Below are positions 50,896-54,175 of a stretch of 54,175 nt of DNA, in pieces. This DNA is from Caecitellus pseudoparvulus (Eukaryota; Bigyra: Bicosoecida). Positions within the stretch are counted from its first letter, which is position 1. Each line of letters opens with the position of its first letter. Both the position numbers and the translations under genes were made by a program. The stretch spans positions 1 through 54,175 of the forward strand of contig CBFFRQ010000072.1 of the NCBI GenBank assembly GCA_965644315.1. The letters run 5' to 3'. The notes under the pieces were generated by a model. That model was not told the origin of the DNA and searched no databases. It saw only the letters and a list, made by a program, of their open reading frames with translations.

Positions 50896-51074
50896 TCGAA
50901 AAAAAAGGAAAGAGAGTGACGAGGCCGGCTAATGACTGGTTTTGTCATGCCCGGTCCTGCCGTCGTCTACTCTGCGTTGGGGCGGCGGGGGACAATTGTG
51001 CCACTAGCGTGGGACTGCCCGCCGCCCCTCCTGCCGGGAAACATGGTTGCCGGCTGGGGTGCCGGCAACCTCGG
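50896..51074 (-). repeat. Ngaro repeat A1 (5' outer copy)
   Basis: About 179 bp, matching A2 apart from a shorter A-run. It ends CAACCTCGG at the host junction, and the host gene resumes with TACT. On the element strand this is its 5' terminus and should contain its promoter. Confidence 0.95.
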
Positions 51075-51499
51075 TACTCAAGCGCAGCACACACACCACC
51101 TCGCTCATGCTGCCCCGCCAACAGCCCAGCCTGCTCCAACAGCGCACTCCCTGCATCACGCAGTGCAGCTTCCAGCTCCACCAGGCTCATGGTCGATGGG
51201 GCATCGCCTGCAGCAGGTGCTTCGCCCCGCCCAATGGCTGCCAGTCCTCGCAGTGCTGGTCCGTGGTCCATGACGCTGCCCGGCAAGCACTTCATCTTGC
51301 CCAAGCATGCCGCCACCAAGTCAGCCTGTGTCTTGGAGAAGCTTGCTGTGGGTGCTGCGCTGCCGTCCATGGTTTGGCCTGTTGCTGCTGCCTGTGGTGT
51401 TGGGGAGGGGCAGGGCGCAGTGTGCTGTGGTGTGTGGGCGACACGCTCTGGCGCAAGTACTGGCGATAGCGGGGCGCCGTGCTCAAGCCCACGCACCAT
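51075..51499 (-). pseudogene. Ankyrin-repeat gene C, 5' part, separated by the retrotransposon
   Basis: ATG at 51499 (MVRGLEHGAPLSP) leads into the same N-terminal sequence as A and B (KMKCLPGSVMDHGPALRGLA; SLVELEAALRDAGSALLEQ) and stops at the element border after CAALEY. It is clearly more diverged from A and B than the 3' part of C is from B (for example Ser-Lys-Thr-Gln for His-Asp-Thr-Gln). In A and B the equivalent MVRG start is out of frame because of small indels, so those genes must begin further in (MALRFRRH). If the element were precisely excised, C would resemble B. Confidence 0.88.
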
Positions 51500-52509
51500 G
51501 ACGAGAAATGGCAGGGGGTCTGATTAGGCGTGGGTGTGCTATGTAGCTTGCTCCTGTGATGTGCAGGCAGTGGGCGCGTGTGTTGGGGTGCCGAGGAGGC
51601 GTTGTTGCAGTTAGTGTGTAAGGACGCAACTTCCGCACTTGCAACTGAGCACACCTACCTGTGGCGGCCAAAAATGAATACAAAGCGGCATGCACACTGA
51701 TGCGCAGATGTACAGTGACGTTACAGGCGTGTACGTGAAATAGTTGAGGTGCAGTTTGGGTGCAGGCAACGTGAAAGTGTCCGGCTCCGCTCGCCGCCTG
51801 CATCTCAATCGCGCTACAGAGTAGACAGGTCTCTTCTCCCAGGATTTGAAGCACGTTGAACTTTCTCATCAACGTCGTCCGGGCGCACTGCTTTGCCGCA
51901 CCCTCTGCCATGATGCAGTGGGAGGGGCGAGACTTGACCGAAGCCTTTTGTGGCAACTTCTTCTTCGCAGCCGAATCTGTTCACGTTCAAGAGGCTATTG
52001 TCGTGGAATTCAAGCCCCAAATGCAAAGCATTGAGTTGGTGCATAGATCATATTGTGGCAATTGACCTTGCTTGAAACCCAGCGCTGACAAGCTGAAGGA
52101 GGAAAGCCATCGCCTTGGACGTGGGCGGCAAGGAGGATGTCTCCTTGTAGAGAGCCCCCTCTACAATCGGGTGACCGGCATCTCAGCAAACACTGCACGG
52201 AACTAGTTTCCCGGACACCCATGAAATCCCAGACTGCGAGCACCAAGACCCCCTGGCACAGTGCTCGTCTTTTGCACAGGCGGGGCAGCGCGCTCGGCCA
52301 GAATCTGCGCCCAACACCGGGCGACGCGTCACCAGTGCCTGGACGAGCTTTTACGTCGACTTTGCCAGGAAAAGGGAGCTCAGACAGCATTTCTCTTCCC
52401 TTTGATACACTGTTCGTTTGCTTGGCACTTCTTTGCTCGCCGGCGGGCAGCTTGAGGACTGCGTTTGCGCTGGGAGTGTCTCAGCAAGTTCCGCACCACG
52501 CCGGCAAGC
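51500..52509. other. Spacer with ankyrin-gene 5' flank and a possible gene remnant
   Basis: 51500-51793 is homologous to the 5' flanks of genes A and B and ends at the GTGTCCGGCTCCGCTCG motif (51777-51793). Beyond it, 51843-52065 is less GC-rich and carries a plus-strand frame (NFLINVVRAHCFAAPSAMMQ, later IVVEFKPQMQSIELVHRSY) that reads like real protein but is short and without family match; it may be a relic. The remainder up to 52509 is probably the 5' region of the acyltransferase gene. Confidence 0.4.
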
Positions 52510-54175
52510 ATGCTGCTGTCTCGCAACAGGCCCACCGTGCTGCGGGTTGGTTCGCTGATCTTCCCACTCGCCGTGCTAGGCATAACATCGTACCTGTACT
52601 TTCATTATGCCCTCATGCACATTTGCGTGCCGCTGTTCTCTGGAACCGAGCCAGATGGCGCTGTGCTGCGGTACATCGTCGAGTTTCTGGCGCTGTCAGC
52701 CGTCGTGGGGGCGTTCCTGTGGGCCTTCGCCAAGACAGTCCTGACGCACGCGGGCGTACCGCCCACCTGGTACGCCCAGCTGTACACCCTGCCGCAGTGG
52801 CACGACATCTTCGTGGACAACGGCGCCCACATCAGCGCAGGGCAGGTGCAGCAGAGCGCTGGCGGCCGGGAACGCCTACTGGCTCTGGCAGGCATTCCAG
52901 TGGATGTCATGGACTCGCCAGATCTTGCTGCGGCGTATGCGCGCCGGCCCAACCAGCGCGCCCCCGCGGCGTCCGAGGCAGCTGTGTACGAAGGCGTGCG
53001 CTGGTGCGCTCACTGTAACGCACCAAAACCGCTGCGCGCACACCACTGCACGGCGATGGGTGAGTGCATCCTACGGTATGACCACTATTGCCCGTGGGTC
53101 GCGAATGCTGTGGGGTACTACAATTACAAGTACTTTGTCCTGTTCGTGACGTACGGCTGCATTGCGTCGGCGTGGGTGTCCCTGGGCTTCACACCGCTCA
53201 TGATGACGCGGCACAACCTGGGCGGGGGAGAAGTGCGTATTACGTGGGGCGCCTCCCTTGCCTGGGTCCTGGCACTTTCCTTCGCCGTGTCTCTGCTCAT
53301 TTTCTCCGTCATGCACTGGTGGTTCGTGCTGGTTGCCAACACGAGCGTGGAGGCTACCTTCCGCCGGGCCGGCAACCCCTACGACCACGGAGCCCGGAAC
53401 AACTTCAACCTCGTGTTCGGCGCTGTGCCTCGCCTGTGGCCGCTGTGTGAGACCACGCTGGACACCATTTTCGCGACGGCGGGGGGCACGTACTTGTACC
53501 AGCGATCCGTGCGCGATGTTTGGTCGGCAGCTGCGACAGCCCGTGCTGCTGCTCGACTACCCCCCTTGGAAGGCCATGGTGCAGCTGAACGGTGGGGGTT
53601 GGAGGAGCCAGCTGCCGATGCAGTGGATGGGTCGGTGTGGCGGTGGGGTGCAGGTGTGTTCACAGCTGACCCCACAGCTACCGGCACAGGCGGCGAAACT
53701 GCACAGGATGTGCCTGCGTCTGAGCAGGAGCGGGCAGGGTTGCTTGGGGGGGGGTCGGATGTGGAGGAGGGGGGGGGCGCTCAGCCACACGCAAGCGAGC
53801 TCGTGTGGCACGATGCCATGCAATTCGACCACCTCTGGTGGTGGTGGCGTGCGTGTGGGTACAACCCTGCCAACACCCTTGTCAAGACCACTCGGTATGG
53901 CCCCCTCGGACGCGGCACGAAGCTGCCGCCTGCAGTGCCTGAGTTTCTGCACCCGCGCATTTGGCAACGCCTTGCCGCAGGTGCACAGCGGGACGGAGAG
54001 GGCCACCTGCCCCGCCTTCCCAGTGAACAACTTCCGCCTGGACAAAGGGCTGTGCAGGTCGTGCAGTCTGCGGAGGCTGCAGCCGCTGCGAGGCGAGAGG
54101 CGCGCGCTGCGGCAGCTGCCAACGCAACAAAATCCGCTGCAGACTCAAACGCCACGCCACCCCAAGGCATGCGCC
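52510..54175 (+). CDS. DHHC-family protein S-acyltransferase (DHYC variant), partial at window end
   Basis: Open from ATG 52510 through the last base (555 codons so far, no stop); an in-frame TGA at 52453 lies upstream. These enzymes attach palmitate to cysteines at the cytosolic face of membranes. Four hydrophobic segments: SLIFPLAVLGITSYLYF, FLALSAVVGAFLWAFA, YFVLFVTYGCIASAWVSL and LAWVLALSFAVSLLIFSVM. Between the second and third is the Cys-rich domain: WCAHCNAPKPLRAHHC (from 165) and DHYCPWVANAVGYYN, with the active motif Asp191-His-Tyr-Cys194. NTSVE and NPYDHGARNNFNLVFG follow the last helix, as in the family. DHYC is a known active variant, but two usual zinc-site cysteines are replaced (HHC-T-A-M, NAVG). 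The long cytosolic tail ends in an Ala/Arg helix. An upstream exon is possible. Confidence 0.92.
   Translation, partial: MLLSRNRPTVLRVGSLIFPLAVLGITSYLYFHYALMHICVPLFSGTEPDGAVLRYIVEFLALSAVVGAFLWAFAKTVLTHAGVPPTWYAQLYTLPQWHDIFVDNGAHISAGQVQQSAGGRERLLALAGIPVDVMDSPDLAAAYARRPNQRAPAASEAAVYEGVRWCAHCNAPKPLRAHHCTAMGECILRYDHYCPWVANAVGYYNYKYFVLFVTYGCIASAWVSLGFTPLMMTRHNLGGGEVRITWGASLAWVLALSFAVSLLIFSVMHWWFVLVANTSVEATFRRAGNPYDHGARNNFNLVFGAVPRLWPLCETTLDTIFATAGGTYLYQRSVRDVWSAAATARAAARLPPLEGHGAAERWGLEEPAADAVDGSVWRWGAGVFTADPTATGTGGETAQDVPASEQERAGLLGGGSDVEEGGGAQPHASELVWHDAMQFDHLWWWWRACGYNPANTLVKTTRYGPLGRGTKLPPAVPEFLHPRIWQRLAAGAQRDGEGHLPRLPSEQLPPGQRAVQVVQSAEAAAAARREARAAAAANATKSAADSNATPPQGMR

Larger units (their letters stand above)
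45254..51074 (-). mobile_element. Ngaro/DIRS-class tyrosine-recombinase retrotransposon
   Basis: A complete element of about 5.8 kb in minus orientation, inserted in ankyrin gene C. Order from its 5' end: A1 (51074-50896), Gag-like ORF, RT-RNase H, tyrosine recombinase, B1 (45743-45592), A2 (45593-45406), B2 (45405-45254). These split direct repeats are diagnostic of Ngaro and related DIRS-order elements, which integrate as circles by site-specific recombination and lack an integrase. No methyltransferase ORF is seen, which favours Ngaro over DIRS1. The unoccupied target in genes A and B reads CAGGTACTG; the junctions show only GGT shared between element and target, and no target-site duplication. 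Recombinase and RT active sites look intact, but the Gag and RT regions show frame changes. Confidence 0.93.

Noticed and set aside
45254-51074. Interpretation of the element as an LTR retrotransposon
   Set aside because: Repeats are split (A1 ... B1-A2-B2), not simple long terminal repeats. A tyrosine recombinase replaces a DDE integrase, and no target-site duplication is present.

Overview
This 54 kb window looks like nuclear DNA of a GC-rich, intron-bearing single-celled eukaryote. The evidence is eukaryotic gene content (a DDHD lipase, a mitochondrial FAD glycerol-3-phosphate dehydrogenase, an AATF/Bfr2 nucleolar protein, a UTP20 fragment, a DHHC-type acyltransferase), short GT-AG introns with GTGCGT/GTGAGT-like donors, and strong G/C preference at third codon positions. 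A heterotrophic stramenopile such as the bicosoecid Cafeteria would fit the high GC and the Ngaro-type retrotransposon, but that is a guess from background knowledge, not proved by the sequence.

Layout. 0.35-7.1 kb: minus-strand, low-complexity, probably multi-exon gene(s) of unknown function in which a short hydrophobic motif (PI-x-L-A) recurs. 8.1-17.0 kb: a plus-strand giant protein of about 2,913 residues (WD40-like propeller start, DPF motifs, helical middle, C-terminal LamG-like domain), with a first exon and 131-nt intron inferred here. 17.1-20.0 kb: a minus-strand DDHD-type phospholipase with a dysferlin/Pex24-like N-terminal half. 21.2-24.2 kb: a type I membrane protein with two C-type-lectin-like domains and a mucin-like stalk of 20 repeats of 36 nt. 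24.3-26.7 kb: seven-exon mitochondrial glycerol-3-phosphate dehydrogenase on minus, including a 33-nt microexon. 27.1-28.7 kb: AATF/Bfr2. 28.7-31.8 kb: an uncharacterised minus-strand protein.

32.0-51.5 kb is the dynamic part. Three related ankyrin-repeat genes (A, B, C; all minus) alternate with two identical fragments of the ribosome-biogenesis gene UTP20. The A-UTP20-B-UTP20-C array is a tandem duplication with a period of exactly 5,653 bp. Diagnostic differences show that B is a hybrid of a C-like 3' part and an A-like 5' part, as expected from unequal crossing-over. Gene C is split by a 5.8-kb tyrosine-recombinase retrotransposon of the Ngaro/DIRS class with textbook split direct repeats (A1 - ORFs - B1 - A2 - B2), a Gag-like ORF, RT-RNase H and tyrosine recombinase. 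The unoccupied target site survives in genes A and B of the same window, so the insertion can be read to the base: GGT microhomology and no target-site duplication.

52.5 kb to the end: a DHHC-family (here DHYC) palmitoyltransferase that runs off the window.

The genes do not form one pathway. AATF/Bfr2 and UTP20 both belong to small-subunit ribosome biogenesis, but the UTP20 pieces are truncated and frame-broken. The strongest observations are the retrotransposon with its empty sites, the in-frame Gag-stop-Pol junction, the chimeric ankyrin gene, and several unusual domain fusions or residue losses.
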